From Sphingomonas spermidinifaciens (lineage in GTDB: Bacteria; Pseudomonadota; Alphaproteobacteria; Sphingomonadales; Sphingomonadaceae), in the NCBI RefSeq assembly GCF_002351485.1, contig NZ_NWMW01000001.1:682001-746000 (forward strand): a DNA stretch of 64,000 nt, in the 5' to 3' direction. Of this stretch, positions 24,980 to 33,900 are shown piece by piece. The notes below the pieces were generated by a model. It had not been told where the DNA came from and did not search any database. It saw only the letters and a list, made by a program, of their open reading frames with translations. A program made the position numbers and the translations under genes. Every line of letters begins with the position of its first letter. Position 1 is the first letter of the stretch.

Positions 24980-26923
24980 TCAGGCGCGCGCGAGCTTCCA
25001 ATAGGTTGCGTACCGCTCATGAGCGATCCGGTGATAGGGGACCAGCCGCACCGCCTGCCCGTCCGCCGCGGCCAGCGTGAAGGTCAACGGCGCACCCGCC
25101 GGGCGGATTGCCCCGGCCAGAGCGCGCGGATCGCCTGCCAGTTGCGGTACCGTGACGGGCGCGTCGTTATACTCGCCGAACTTGCGCTCGTTGACGACGA
25201 CGTCGTCGCCGGGCTTCAGCCCCTGCCGCCCGAGCGCCCCCGCGAGCACCAGCGGGCCATAGGTGAAGGCGACGATGTCGGGCGCGGCGGGGATCGCCTC
25301 GAACCCCGGCTCCATCGCCAGCTCAAGCGTCACCTCGTCGCCATCACGCCATTCGCGCGAGACGTCGATATAGCGGCCGGGCGCATCGGACCGCATCACC
25401 TCGGCGCCGTTGACGCGCACCACCGCCGTCCGGCTCCAGCCCGGGTGGCGGAGCGCCAGGGTCAGCGTCTGCGGCGCCTTCATCGACCAGCGCAGCCGTG
25501 TCGTCGCCTCGTCGGGAAAGCGCGTTGTCTGGGTGAGCGACGCACCCGCCTCACGCCAACGCACGCTCGAGGGGATGAACAGGTTCACATAGAGTGCGCG
25601 GTCGCCCTTGAAGTAGATCGAATCGCGATACTTGACGTGGTTTTCCATCCCCGTCCCCGTGCAGCACCAGAAGCTGTGCTCGGGTGTGTGATAAAGCTTC
25701 ATGTATCCTGGCTTCGCGCCCTGGAAATAGGTCGCCATGCCGCTGTCGGGATCCTGCGAGGCGAGGATGCCGTTGTAGAGCGTCCGCTCATAGTAATCGC
25801 CGTATTCGGCCTGCGGATCATCAAGGAACATCGCGCGCGTCAGGCGCAGCATATTGTGCTGGCAGCAAGTCTCCGACGCCTTGGGCGAGAAGACGTGCTG
25901 CGCGGTGTCGACCGGCGCGAAGAAATGCTCGGCATCACCATGCCCGCCCGTCGCGAAGGAGCGCGTGCGCGCGACCGTGCGCCAGAAGAAACGGGCGGCG
26001 TCGCGGTATCTGGTCTCGCCCGTCGTTTCATAGACGCGGTGAAAACCGGTGATCTTGGGCACCTGCGTATTAGCGTGGAGCCCGTCGAGATGGTCGCGGT
26101 TTTTTGTCAACGGGTCGAGGATTGCCTTATGCGAAAAGCGGCGCGACAGGTCGCGATAGTCGGCGTTGCCGGTCATTGCATAGAGATCGGCATAGACCTC
26201 ATTCATGCCGCCATGCTCGATCGCCAGCATCTCCTCGAACTGGGCGTCATTCAGCGGCCGGCACGCCGCGACGCCCCAGTCGGCAAGACGGATCAGCACT
26301 TCGCGCGAGGCCGCGCTGTCCGCCAGCAGCGCCGCGTCACGCAGCCCGGCATAGATTTTGTGGAGAGTGTACCAAGGAACGCCGGTGATCGGCTGTCCCG
26401 CCAGATGCCGCGCGAGCAGCGCCGCGCCGTCGGGGAAAGCAGTGACAAGCCCGCTCTTCGCCGCCGCCTGGCACGCGGCGAGCTCGGCGGCGATATGCTC
26501 GATACGCTGCTGGTACCGCTTGTCGCGCGTGCTGCGCCAGGCGAGCGCGCATGCCGAGAGATAGTGCCCGAGCGTGTGGCCGTGGCAGTTGATGTCGGCC
26601 CAGGTCGCTTCCGACTCCCAGCCCCCATAGACCGGCGCGCGCGGCTTCAGCCCGGCATTGACGCGAAAATTGTGAAGCATCCGGTCGGGATCGAGGCGTA
26701 GCAAATACGCCTCGGTCATGCGCTGGGCGTGGAGGAACGGGCTGTCGTGAAGGTCGACATCGGCCATATCGAAGGCGGTCAGGCGCGGCTTGACCGCGCG
26801 CGGCGGCGCATCGGGCGCAGACTGCAATGCGAAGGCAGGCGAACCCGCGGTCGCGACGATGGCGCCGCTGCCCACACTCGCGAGGAAACCTCGTCTCGAC
26901 TGCCCCGTGCGTCCGCCGTCCAT
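24980..26923 (-). CDS. GH127/DUF1680 family glycosidase, Tat-exported
   Basis: A 647-residue protein of the GH127/DUF1680 family (beta-L-arabinofuranosidases and relatives). A twin-arginine signal (SRRGFLASVGSGAIVATAG) directs folded export. The family's Zn-cysteine active-site elements are visible: SETCCQHN and FWCCTGTGMEN. An (alpha/alpha)6-type barrel occupies ~50-450, with beta-sandwich regions after. AGGAGAGGCGGC precedes the ATG at 26923. A FadR-like palindrome lies 18 bp upstream of the start, suggesting sugar-responsive control. It is a lone gene without other arabinan genes nearby, so the natural substrate is uncertain. Confidence 0.87.
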   Translation of the reverse strand: MDGGRTGQSRRGFLASVGSGAIVATAGSPAFALQSAPDAPPRAVKPRLTAFDMADVDLHDSPFLHAQRMTEAYLLRLDPDRMLHNFRVNAGLKPRAPVYGGWESEATWADINCHGHTLGHYLSACALAWRSTRDKRYQQRIEHIAAELAACQAAAKSGLVTAFPDGAALLARHLAGQPITGVPWYTLHKIYAGLRDAALLADSAASREVLIRLADWGVAACRPLNDAQFEEMLAIEHGGMNEVYADLYAMTGNADYRDLSRRFSHKAILDPLTKNRDHLDGLHANTQVPKITGFHRVYETTGETRYRDAARFFWRTVARTRSFATGGHGDAEHFFAPVDTAQHVFSPKASETCCQHNMLRLTRAMFLDDPQAEYGDYYERTLYNGILASQDPDSGMATYFQGAKPGYMKLYHTPEHSFWCCTGTGMENHVKYRDSIYFKGDRALYVNLFIPSSVRWREAGASLTQTTRFPDEATTRLRWSMKAPQTLTLALRHPGWSRTAVVRVNGAEVMRSDAPGRYIDVSREWRDGDEVTLELAMEPGFEAIPAAPDIVAFTYGPLVLAGALGRQGLKPGDDVVVNERKFGEYNDAPVTVPQLAGDPRALAGAIRPAGAPLTFTLAAADGQAVRLVPYHRIAHERYATYWKLARA

Positions 26924-26940
26924 GCCGCCTCTCCTGCCTT

Positions 26941-26953
26941 TTAGTCTGACTAA
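26941..26953. promoter_or_regulatory. Candidate GntR/FadR-type operator upstream of the GH127 gene
   Basis: TTAGTCTGACTAA is a perfect 13-base palindrome (6+1+6). It fits the TNGTCNGACNA layout bound by FadR-subfamily GntR regulators. It ends 18 bp before the glycosidase ATG, where a bound repressor would block initiation. Confidence 0.5.
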
Positions 26954-26986
26954 TCAAAGAGTGAGGCCGCCGCAACCTAGGGCATG

Positions 26987-27018
26987 CAAAAAGGGCCGGA
27001 GGTCGCCCCCCGGCCCTT
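26987..27018 (-). terminator. Rho-independent terminator of the TPR protein gene
   Basis: On the minus strand AAGGGCCGG pairs with CCGGCCCTT (9 bp) and TTTTTG follows. It lies 20 bases after the TPR gene stop. The T-run makes it convincing. Confidence 0.8.
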
Positions 27019-27037
27019 CATGCGTCGGATCGTCCGA

Positions 27038-28294
27038 TCAGTTGGCGGCGGTCGCGGTGCCGCTGGTCGCCAGCCACTGCTTCCAGAATGTGGCGATCTC
27101 GGCCTTGGGCTGGGTCTTGACCGCATCGAACGACGCCGTGGCCTCGGCCCGGTTGCCCGCGCCGACCAATGCGTTGCCGAGGCGCAGGTTTACCGTGTCG
27201 TTATCGACACCGCCCTTCTGCAGTGCCAGCTTGTAGAACTCGACCGCCTTGGCATAGCTCGCGCTGCCCAGATAGGCGTCGGCCAGCTGGGCCGCGGCGC
27301 GGCCATTGGCGGCCGCCTTCGCCTTGCCCTCGAGCGTCGAGAGCGCGCCCTCGCTCTTGATCGACGTGTTGGCGTCGGTCAGCAGCTGCCCCAGTCCGCT
27401 CCCCTGGATCTTGCCCTGCGCGCGGCCTTCCTCGATCGCCGACTTGGTCTCGAACGGCAGGCCGACGCGATAGGCGATGTCGGCATATTCGGCATAGTCG
27501 CCCTGATCGGCCAGGACCTTGGTCTGGCGCATCAGGCGGAACAGGTCGAGCTTGCCCTGATCGTCGAGCTTGGCGCTGTCACGATAGACGAGCAGCGACC
27601 GGCGCCAGTTCTTGGCATTGGGATAGTCGTTGAGCTGGAGGCGCAGCCACTTGCTGACGCCCGCCGAATCCTTCGCGGCATAGAGCTTGGCGACGGCGAG
27701 GTCGTACCACGCATCGGGCACGGGCTGGTTCGCGGCCTTCTTGGCCTGCACCGCCTTTTCGAGCTCGGCGACGCCGCCGGCCGAGTTGCCGAGGTCAAAC
27801 TGCGTCTGCGCCATGCTGAGCGTCAGGTTTTCCTGATCGCTGTAGCCGAGCTGCTGCGCCTGCTGGAAATAGCGGAGCGCGCCCTGATAATCCTTCTCCT
27901 GCCGCGCGATGTCGCCGCGCACAAAGGCCATCTTCGCCTTGTCTGCAGTGCGCGGGTCGGCGAGCAGCGTCTCGATCGCCGCCTTCATGCCGGCGTTGTT
28001 CTTCTTGCGCGCCTCGAGCGGCAGGCGAAGCTGCGCGGCGAAGTACTTCTCGTCATCATTCTTGATGAGCGCTTCGGCGGCGGTCAGCTGCGTGTCGGCG
28101 GTGGCAAGGTCGTTTGCCTGGAGCGCGGTCTGCGCGGCGAGCGCCGCCTTGCGGAACTCCTCGCCGACCTTGAGCTGGGGGGCCTCGCCCTCCTTGCCCT
28201 TCTTCTGCACGGGGGCCGCCGGCGCCGCGGTCGCCACGGCGACGCCGCCGAGCGCCAGCATCGCGGTGAGTGCGGCCTTGGACACGATCGACAT
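27038..28294 (-). CDS. Exported TPR-repeat protein
   Basis: A 418-residue protein with a signal peptide (MSIVSKAALTAMLALGGVAVATAAPA) and tetratricopeptide-like helical repeats, e.g. GDIARQEKDYQGALRYFQQAQQLGYSDQEN and QLADAYLGSASYAKAVEFYKLALQKG. A charged linker (VQKKGKEGEAPQLKVGEEF) follows the signal. No catalytic motif is seen; TPR proteins scaffold other proteins. The ATG at 28294 is chosen for the signal peptide and GAGGAG ten bases before it; the frame runs further upstream without support. It is a single-gene unit with its own terminator, divergent from the SDR gene. Likely periplasmic; partner unknown. Confidence 0.8.
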   Translation of the reverse strand: MSIVSKAALTAMLALGGVAVATAAPAAPVQKKGKEGEAPQLKVGEEFRKAALAAQTALQANDLATADTQLTAAEALIKNDDEKYFAAQLRLPLEARKKNNAGMKAAIETLLADPRTADKAKMAFVRGDIARQEKDYQGALRYFQQAQQLGYSDQENLTLSMAQTQFDLGNSAGGVAELEKAVQAKKAANQPVPDAWYDLAVAKLYAAKDSAGVSKWLRLQLNDYPNAKNWRRSLLVYRDSAKLDDQGKLDLFRLMRQTKVLADQGDYAEYADIAYRVGLPFETKSAIEEGRAQGKIQGSGLGQLLTDANTSIKSEGALSTLEGKAKAAANGRAAAQLADAYLGSASYAKAVEFYKLALQKGGVDNDTVNLRLGNALVGAGNRAEATASFDAVKTQPKAEIATFWKQWLATSGTATAAN

Positions 28295-28432
28295 CTTCAG
28301 AAATCTCCTCTCGGGGGTTTTCAAGCCCCTAAATGCCCGAGCGCCGCCAGACAAGCCGACACCGGATCGCTCCTGCCCGTGGCACCAACCCACTGAACGC
28401 ATATTGAACGCGACCTATCCCTTTGGACCGAA

Positions 28433-28461
28433 TTGACCCGCGTCGATCGCGCGCCTAGCCG
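28433..28461 (+). promoter_or_regulatory. Possible promoter of the SDR gene
   Basis: TTGACC (28433-28438), 17-bp spacer, TAGCCG (28456-28461). The -10 is poor. If used, transcription would start next to the ATG at 28469, giving an almost leaderless mRNA. Confidence 0.3.
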
Positions 28462-28468
28462 CGGGGTC

Positions 28469-29152
28469 ATGCAATCGGCAGTCATCATCGGCGCCTCGGG
28501 CGGGATCGGCGGCGCGCTCGCCGATGCGATCGAGGAAGAAGGCGCGTATGATCGCGTCTGGCGCTTCTCCCGGGCGAACGGGCTGGACCTTACCGACGAG
28601 GCGAGCATCGCCGCCGCCGCCGCGCGGGTGGCCGAGGGACCGGCGCCCGCCCTCGTCGTTGTCGCGACGGGCATCCTGCACGAGGGCCAGCGCGGACCGG
28701 AAAAGGCGCTGAAGGATCTCGATGCCGAATGGCTGTCGCGCGTCTATGCCGTCAACACGATCGGCCCAGCGCTGGTGGCCAAGCATTTCGTGCCGCTGCT
28801 GCCGCGAACCGGCACGCCGGTCTTCGCCGCGCTGTCGGCGCGGGTCGGCTCGATCGGCGACAATGCGCTCGGCGGCTGGCACGGCTATCGCGCGTCAAAG
28901 GCGGCGCTCAACATGCTCCTGCGCAACATCGCCATCGAGGCGCGGCGGAAGTACGATCGCACGATCGTCGTCGGGCTGCACCCCGGCACGGTCGATACCG
29001 GCCTGTCCAAGCCGTTCCAAGGCAATGTCGCGCCGGGCAAGCTGTTCGCGCCCGACCGTGCCGCGGTACAGCTCCTCGACGTGATCGACGGGCTGAAGCC
29101 GCACGACAGCGGCAAGGTCTTCGCCTGGGACGGGGCGGAAGTGCCGTTCTAA
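28469..29152 (+). CDS. Short-chain dehydrogenase/reductase (CsgA-like)
   Basis: A 227-residue classical SDR. The nucleotide-binding loop is GASGGIGG (residues 8-15). Catalytic residues are Asn96 (VNTIG), Ser123 (ALSARVGS), Tyr140 and Lys144 (YRASKAAL). The PGTVDTGLSKPF segment after the active site and the short overall length resemble the C-factor/CsgA-like group. The ATG at 28469 starts directly at the first strand. It stands alone before gyrA, and its substrate is unknown. It would act in the cytoplasm with NAD(P)H. Confidence 0.87.
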   Translation: MQSAVIIGASGGIGGALADAIEEEGAYDRVWRFSRANGLDLTDEASIAAAAARVAEGPAPALVVVATGILHEGQRGPEKALKDLDAEWLSRVYAVNTIGPALVAKHFVPLLPRTGTPVFAALSARVGSIGDNALGGWHGYRASKAALNMLLRNIAIEARRKYDRTIVVGLHPGTVDTGLSKPFQGNVAPGKLFAPDRAAVQLLDVIDGLKPHDSGKVFAWDGAEVPF

Positions 29153-29277
29153 CCCCTTTCGGGATTGAGAAGGCCCGTGATTGGTCGGCCATGAGGCGTG
29201 GTGCCGCTCACCAACAGACCCGCCTCCCCTCCCCCGCGAAGTGACCACCTCCCCTCGCGCACGCGAGCGCGCGAGAC

Positions 29278-29306
29278 TTGTTCGGTGCCCCCAAGGGGTC
29301 TAGGAC
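29278..29306 (+). promoter_or_regulatory. Possible gyrA promoter
   Basis: TTGTTC (29278-29283), 17-bp spacer, TAGGAC (29301-29306). The expected start near 29313 leaves a ~30-base leader before the TTG start. Both boxes are weak matches. Confidence 0.3.
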
Positions 29307-29342
29307 CGTCACAGAACCTCCACACGAAAGCGAAAGCCTGCC

Positions 29343-32138
29343 TTGACCGACGAGACGTTGCTCGCCGACCCTTCGGACATTTCCCGCATCTCGATCGTCG
29401 ACGAGATGAAGTCGAGCTATCTCGACTATGCCATGTCGGTGATCGTTGCGCGCGCGCTGCCCGATGTGCGCGACGGGCTGAAGCCCGTCCATCGCCGCAT
29501 CCTGTTTTCGGCGAGCGAGAGCGGCTTCACCTACAACAAGCCGTATCGCAAGTCGGCGCGCATCGTCGGCGACGTGATCGGTAAGTATCACCCGCATGGC
29601 GACACCGCGATCTACGACGCGTTGGCGCGCATGACGCAGGACTGGTCGATGCGCGTGCCGCTGATCGATGGTCAGGGCAATTTCGGCTCGATGGACCCCG
29701 ATCCGCCCGCGGCAATGCGTTATACCGAGGCGCGCCTCGCCCGCGTCGCAGGCGAACTTCTGTCCGATCTCGACAAGGATACCGTCGACTTCCAGCCCAA
29801 TTACGACGGGTCGGAAAGTGAGCCGTCGGTGCTGCCCGCGCGCTTCCCCAACCTGCTCGTCAACGGCGCGGGCGGCATCGCCGTCGGCATGGCGACCAAC
29901 GTGCCGCCGCATAACCTGGGCGAAGTCGTCAACGCCTGCCTCGCCTATGTCGACAGCCAGGGTGCGGTGACGGCGGACGAGCTGATGGAGATCGTCCCCG
30001 GTCCCGACTTCCCGACCGGCGCGATCATCCTCGGCCGTTCGGGCATTCGGAGCGCTCACGGCACCGGCCGCGGCTCGATCATCCTCCGGAGCCGCCACAC
30101 CTTCGAGCAGCGCGGCGAGCGGCGCTCGATCGTCCTCACCGAAATCCCCTTCCAGCAGGGCAAGAACGCGCTGGTCGAGAAGATCGCCGAGGCCGCCAAG
30201 GACAAGCGCGTCGAGGGCGTCAGCGACATCCGCGACGAATCGAACCGCGAGGGTGTTCGGATCGTCATCGACCTGAAGCGCGACGCGACGCCCGAGGTGG
30301 TGCTCAATCAGATCTGGCGCCACACCCCCGCCCAGTCGAGCTTCGCCGCCAACATGCTCGCGATCCGCGGCGGCCGGCCAGAGCTCCTCAACCTGCGCGA
30401 TATCATCGAGAGCTTCGTCCGGTTCCGCGAGGAGGTCATCACCCGCCGCTCGAAGTACGAGTTGGCGAAGGCACGCGACCGCGCACACATCTTGCTGGGC
30501 CTCGTTATCGCGGTCACCAACCTCGACGAGGTAGTGAGGATCATCCGTGGCTCAGAGAGCCCGGCGGCGGCGCGCCACGCGCTCCTGATGCGCGAATGGC
30601 CGATCGCCGAGATCGCGCCCTATATCCGGCTGGTCGAGGCGATGGAGCAGGAAGTCGAGGGCGAGGTCTATCGCCTGTCCGACGTTCAGGTCCGCGCGAT
30701 CCTCGACTTGCGCCTCCACCGGCTGACCGCGCTCGGCCGCGACGAGATCGGCGGCGAACTGGCCGAACTCGCCGCCTCGATCGCCGAGCTGCTCGAGATC
30801 CTCGGCAACCGCGTCAAACTCTACGAGGTGATGCGCGGCGAACTGGTCGAGGTGCGCGACGCCTTCGCGACGCCGCGCCGGACCGAGATCGCCGCCGCCG
30901 CCGACGGGATCGAGGACGAGGACCTGATCGAGCGCGAGGACATGGTCGTTACCGTGACCATGCAGGGCTATATCAAGCGCACCCCGCTCGATGCCTTCCG
31001 CGCCCAGGCGCGCGGCGGCAAGGGCCGCGCGGGCATGGCGACCAAGGACGAGGACGCGGTCACCAACCTGTTCGTCACCTCGACGCACACGCCGGTGCTG
31101 TTCTTCTCCACGCTCGGCCGGGTCTATCGCATGAAGGTCTGGCGCCTGCCCGAGGGTGGCCCGGCGACGCGCGGGCGGCCGATGGTCAACCTGCTGCCGC
31201 TGGCCGCGGGCGAGACGATCTCGACCGTCCTCCCCCTGCCGGAGGATGAGGCCGAGTGGGGCAAGCTCCACGTCATGTTCGCGACCGCACGGGGAAGCGT
31301 CCGTCGCAATTCCATGGACGCCTTCACCAACGTGCCCACCGCTGGCAAGATCGCGATGAAGTTCGAGGGCGAGGATGCCGACGACCGCCTGATCGGCGTC
31401 GCGCTGCTCGAGGAGGGCGACGACGTGCTCCTCGCCAGCCGAAACGGCAAGGCGATCCGCTTCCCCGGGGAGGATGTGCGCGAGTTCCAGAGCCGCAACT
31501 CGACCGGCGTGCGCGGCATGAGCCTGAAGGACGGCGACGAGGTGATTTCGCTGTCGATCCTCCACCGCGCCGGCGCCACGCAGGAGGAGCGCGAGGAGTA
31601 TCTGCGCTTCGCCCCCTGGAAGCCCGAGCGCGAGGGCGAGCCAGCGAATCCCGAGCGCCTTGCCGAGCTGGCGGAGAAGGAACAGTTCATCCTTACCGTT
31701 TGTGCCAACGGCTATGGCAAGCTGTCGTCCGCATATGAGTATCGCCGGACGGGCCGCGGTGGTCAGGGCATCACCAACATCGACAACATCCGCCGCAATG
31801 GCCCGGTCGTCGCGAGCTTCCCCGCGCGTCAAGCCGACCAGCTGATGCTCGTCACCGATCAGGCGAAGATGATCCGCATGCCGCTCACCTCGCTGCGTGT
31901 CATCGGCAGAGGGTCGGCGGGCGTTCGCCTCTTCAACGTCGCCGATAACGAACACGTCGTCGGCGTCGCGCGCATCGATGAAGAGCCCGAGCCCGAGAAC
32001 GCCGCCGAGGCCGCCGTCGCCGACGAGCTCGAAACGATCGCCGAGGTCGAGGCCGACAAGGCGATCACGCTCGATGACGGCACCAGCGAGGCGACGCTCA
32101 GCGAGCGGGTCGAGGAAGAGGACGACGATGGCGAGTGA
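29343..32138 (+). CDS. gyrA: DNA gyrase subunit A
   Basis: A 931-residue gyrase A subunit that cuts and rejoins DNA as part of GyrA2B2. The catalytic tyrosine is Tyr127 in AMRYTE. The quinolone-determining stretch is [15 protein letters not shown], with Thr88 and Asp92 at E. coli positions 83 and 87. The GyrA box QARGGKG (~555) marks the C-terminal DNA-wrapping pinwheel and separates it from ParC. The C-terminal tail is strongly acidic (VEEEDDDGE). The start is a TTG at 29343: the downstream ATG would remove the conserved region leading into [11 protein letters not shown]. It overlaps the DUF952 gene by 11 bp. Confidence 0.97.
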   Translation: MTDETLLADPSDISRISIVDEMKSSYLDYAMSVIVARALPDVRDGLKPVHRRILFSASESGFTYNKPYRKSARIVGDVIGKYHPHGDTAIYDALARMTQDWSMRVPLIDGQGNFGSMDPDPPAAMRYTEARLARVAGELLSDLDKDTVDFQPNYDGSESEPSVLPARFPNLLVNGAGGIAVGMATNVPPHNLGEVVNACLAYVDSQGAVTADELMEIVPGPDFPTGAIILGRSGIRSAHGTGRGSIILRSRHTFEQRGERRSIVLTEIPFQQGKNALVEKIAEAAKDKRVEGVSDIRDESNREGVRIVIDLKRDATPEVVLNQIWRHTPAQSSFAANMLAIRGGRPELLNLRDIIESFVRFREEVITRRSKYELAKARDRAHILLGLVIAVTNLDEVVRIIRGSESPAAARHALLMREWPIAEIAPYIRLVEAMEQEVEGEVYRLSDVQVRAILDLRLHRLTALGRDEIGGELAELAASIAELLEILGNRVKLYEVMRGELVEVRDAFATPRRTEIAAAADGIEDEDLIEREDMVVTVTMQGYIKRTPLDAFRAQARGGKGRAGMATKDEDAVTNLFVTSTHTPVLFFSTLGRVYRMKVWRLPEGGPATRGRPMVNLLPLAAGETISTVLPLPEDEAEWGKLHVMFATARGSVRRNSMDAFTNVPTAGKIAMKFEGEDADDRLIGVALLEEGDDVLLASRNGKAIRFPGEDVREFQSRNSTGVRGMSLKDGDEVISLSILHRAGATQEEREEYLRFAPWKPEREGEPANPERLAELAEKEQFILTVCANGYGKLSSAYEYRRTGRGGQGITNIDNIRRNGPVVASFPARQADQLMLVTDQAKMIRMPLTSLRVIGRGSAGVRLFNVADNEHVVGVARIDEEPEPENAAEAAVADELETIAEVEADKAITLDDGTSEATLSERVEEEDDDGE

Positions 32139-32484
32139 TCGCCCCGCCCTCGCCTACAAGGTGCTGACCGCCGATCAGATGGCGGCGCTTGAGACGGAGG
32201 GCGCGTTCGCGGGCGCGCCTGTGGATGTTGCGGACGGCTATATCCACCTGTCGACCGCGGCGCAGCTGACGGAAACGGTGGACAAGCATTTCGCGGGGCA
32301 GACCGACCTGCACGTGGCGGCGGTCGATCTCGAGGCGCTCGGCGAGGCGGTGAAATGGGAGGAGAGCCGCGGGGGCGCGCTTTTCCCGCATCTTTATGCC
32401 GCTTTGCCCTTGGCGGCGGTGGTGGCCTATGGGTCGCTGGAGCGCGATACGAACGGGAAGGTCCGGCTGCCCGTCGCCGGCTGA
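32128..32484 (+). CDS. DUF952 family protein
   Basis: A 118-residue DUF952 protein. The conserved signature is ADGYIHLSTAAQLTETVDKHF, and the C-terminal half has LFPHLYAALPLAAVVAYGSLERD, also family-typical. The fold is thought to resemble ADP-ribosyltransferases but no reaction is established. The ATG at 32128 lies inside the last codons of gyrA (11-bp overlap in another frame), so translation is probably coupled. No signal peptide or membrane segment. Confidence 0.85.
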   Translation: MASDRPALAYKVLTADQMAALETEGAFAGAPVDVADGYIHLSTAAQLTETVDKHFAGQTDLHVAAVDLEALGEAVKWEESRGGALFPHLYAALPLAAVVAYGSLERDTNGKVRLPVAG

Positions 32485-32499
32485 GGCGGGCGGGCGCGA

Positions 32500-33900
32500 T
32501 CAGCCCGCGACTCTCTCCTCGATCAGCGCATCGGTAAACCGCTTGCGCCACCACACCACGTCCTCGGCCTCGACATTGTCCATCATGGCGCGCCAGCGGT
32601 CGATCCGTTCGTGCCGAGGCATCTTGAGTGCGGCGATGATCGCGTCGCTGATCTCCTCGGCGCTGTAGGGGTTAATGAGCAGCGCGCCCACCTGCAGCTG
32701 CGCCGCCGCGCCTGCGAAGCGCGAGAGGATGAGGACACCGGGATCCTCGGGATCCTGCGCCGCAACATACTCCTTGGCGACGAGGTTCATGCCGTCACGC
32801 AAGGGTGTCACCAGCCCGATCTTCGCCGCGCGATAGATGCCGGCGAGCTGCTCGCGCGGATAGCCCTGGTTGACGTAGCGGATCGGCACCCAATCGGTAT
32901 CGGCATAGGCGCCGTTGATCCGACCCGACAGCCCTTCCAGCGTCGTGCGAATCTTCTGATAGCTGCCGACCGCCCCGCGCGACGGCGGCGCGATCTGAAG
33001 CAGGAAGACCTCCTTGCGCTCCTCCGGATGCTCCTGCAGGAAGCGCTCATAGCCGAGAAAGCGCTCCTCCAGTCCTTTCGAATAGTCGAGCCGGTCGACG
33101 CCGACGATCAGGTCGCGGCCAACCGCACTGTCGCGCATCCGGCGATAGGCGAGGCGAGCAGTCGGACTGCGCGACGCCTCGGCGAATTCCTTGGCGTCGA
33201 TGCCGATCGGGTTCGCCATCACCTGCACGCTGCGGTCGCCCAGTCGCAGGTGGTCGCCGTCGAGCACCGCGCCCATCTCGTCGATCGCGTAATCGCAGAA
33301 GCTGTCGAGCCATTCCTGTGTGTGGAAGCCGACCACGTCATAAGCAAACAGGTGGCTGACCAACTCCGCCGCCTCGGGCAGGACGGCGAGTAGCCGGCGC
33401 GGCGGCCAGGGGATGTGGAGGAAGAAGCCGATCCGGTTCTGGCACCCGCGCTCACGCAGCGCACTGCCCAGCGGAAACATATGATAGTCTTGGATCCAGA
33501 TCGCGTCGTCGGGTTCGATCAACGGGCGGACGGTGCTGGCGAAGCGGTCATTGACCCGGCTGTAGCCGCCGGCGAAGTCGCGCTCATACTCGGCGAGGTC
33601 GATGCGATAGTGGAACAGCGGCCACAGCGTCCGGTTGGCGTAGCCGTTGTAATATTCGTCGACGTCCTGTTCCTCCAGATCAACCGTTGCCGTCGTTACG
33701 CCGCCCGAACGCTGGAAGTTGATATGGCCGTTGAACTGCTCGGTCGTCTCCCCCGACCAGCCGAACCAGATGCCCTTGTATTCGCGCAATGCCGCCGACA
33801 GCGCCACCGCCAGCCCGCCTTGCGCCCCCGAATGCGAATCCGAGGGTGCCGACACACGATTGGAAATGATGATGAGGCGACTCAACGGATCGAGCTCCAT
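32500..33900 (-). CDS. otsA: Trehalose-6-phosphate synthase (GT20)
   Basis: A 466-residue GT20 glycosyltransferase joining UDP-glucose and glucose 6-phosphate. Family landmarks are LIIISNRVSAP at the N-terminus, WIQDYHMFPLG, GFFLHIPWPP, GVDRLDYSKGL in the nucleotide-sugar site and PLRDGMNLVAKEYVA. All catalytic regions are present. It is last in the otsB-GH15-otsA unit and its first 19 bases overlap the GH15 gene. The product, trehalose 6-phosphate, is dephosphorylated by OtsB. Trehalose is an osmotic and desiccation protectant. Confidence 0.95.
   Translation of the reverse strand: MELDPLSRLIIISNRVSAPSDSHSGAQGGLAVALSAALREYKGIWFGWSGETTEQFNGHINFQRSGGVTTATVDLEEQDVDEYYNGYANRTLWPLFHYRIDLAEYERDFAGGYSRVNDRFASTVRPLIEPDDAIWIQDYHMFPLGSALRERGCQNRIGFFLHIPWPPRRLLAVLPEAAELVSHLFAYDVVGFHTQEWLDSFCDYAIDEMGAVLDGDHLRLGDRSVQVMANPIGIDAKEFAEASRSPTARLAYRRMRDSAVGRDLIVGVDRLDYSKGLEERFLGYERFLQEHPEERKEVFLLQIAPPSRGAVGSYQKIRTTLEGLSGRINGAYADTDWVPIRYVNQGYPREQLAGIYRAAKIGLVTPLRDGMNLVAKEYVAAQDPEDPGVLILSRFAGAAAQLQVGALLINPYSAEEISDAIIAALKMPRHERIDRWRAMMDNVEAEDVVWWRKRFTDALIEERVAG

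Noticed and set aside
29601..29618. GyrA Thr88 at the E. coli Ser83 position as a quinolone-resistance change
   Set aside because: Thr at this position is the normal residue in several susceptible bacteria, and Asp92 (E. coli 87) is unchanged.
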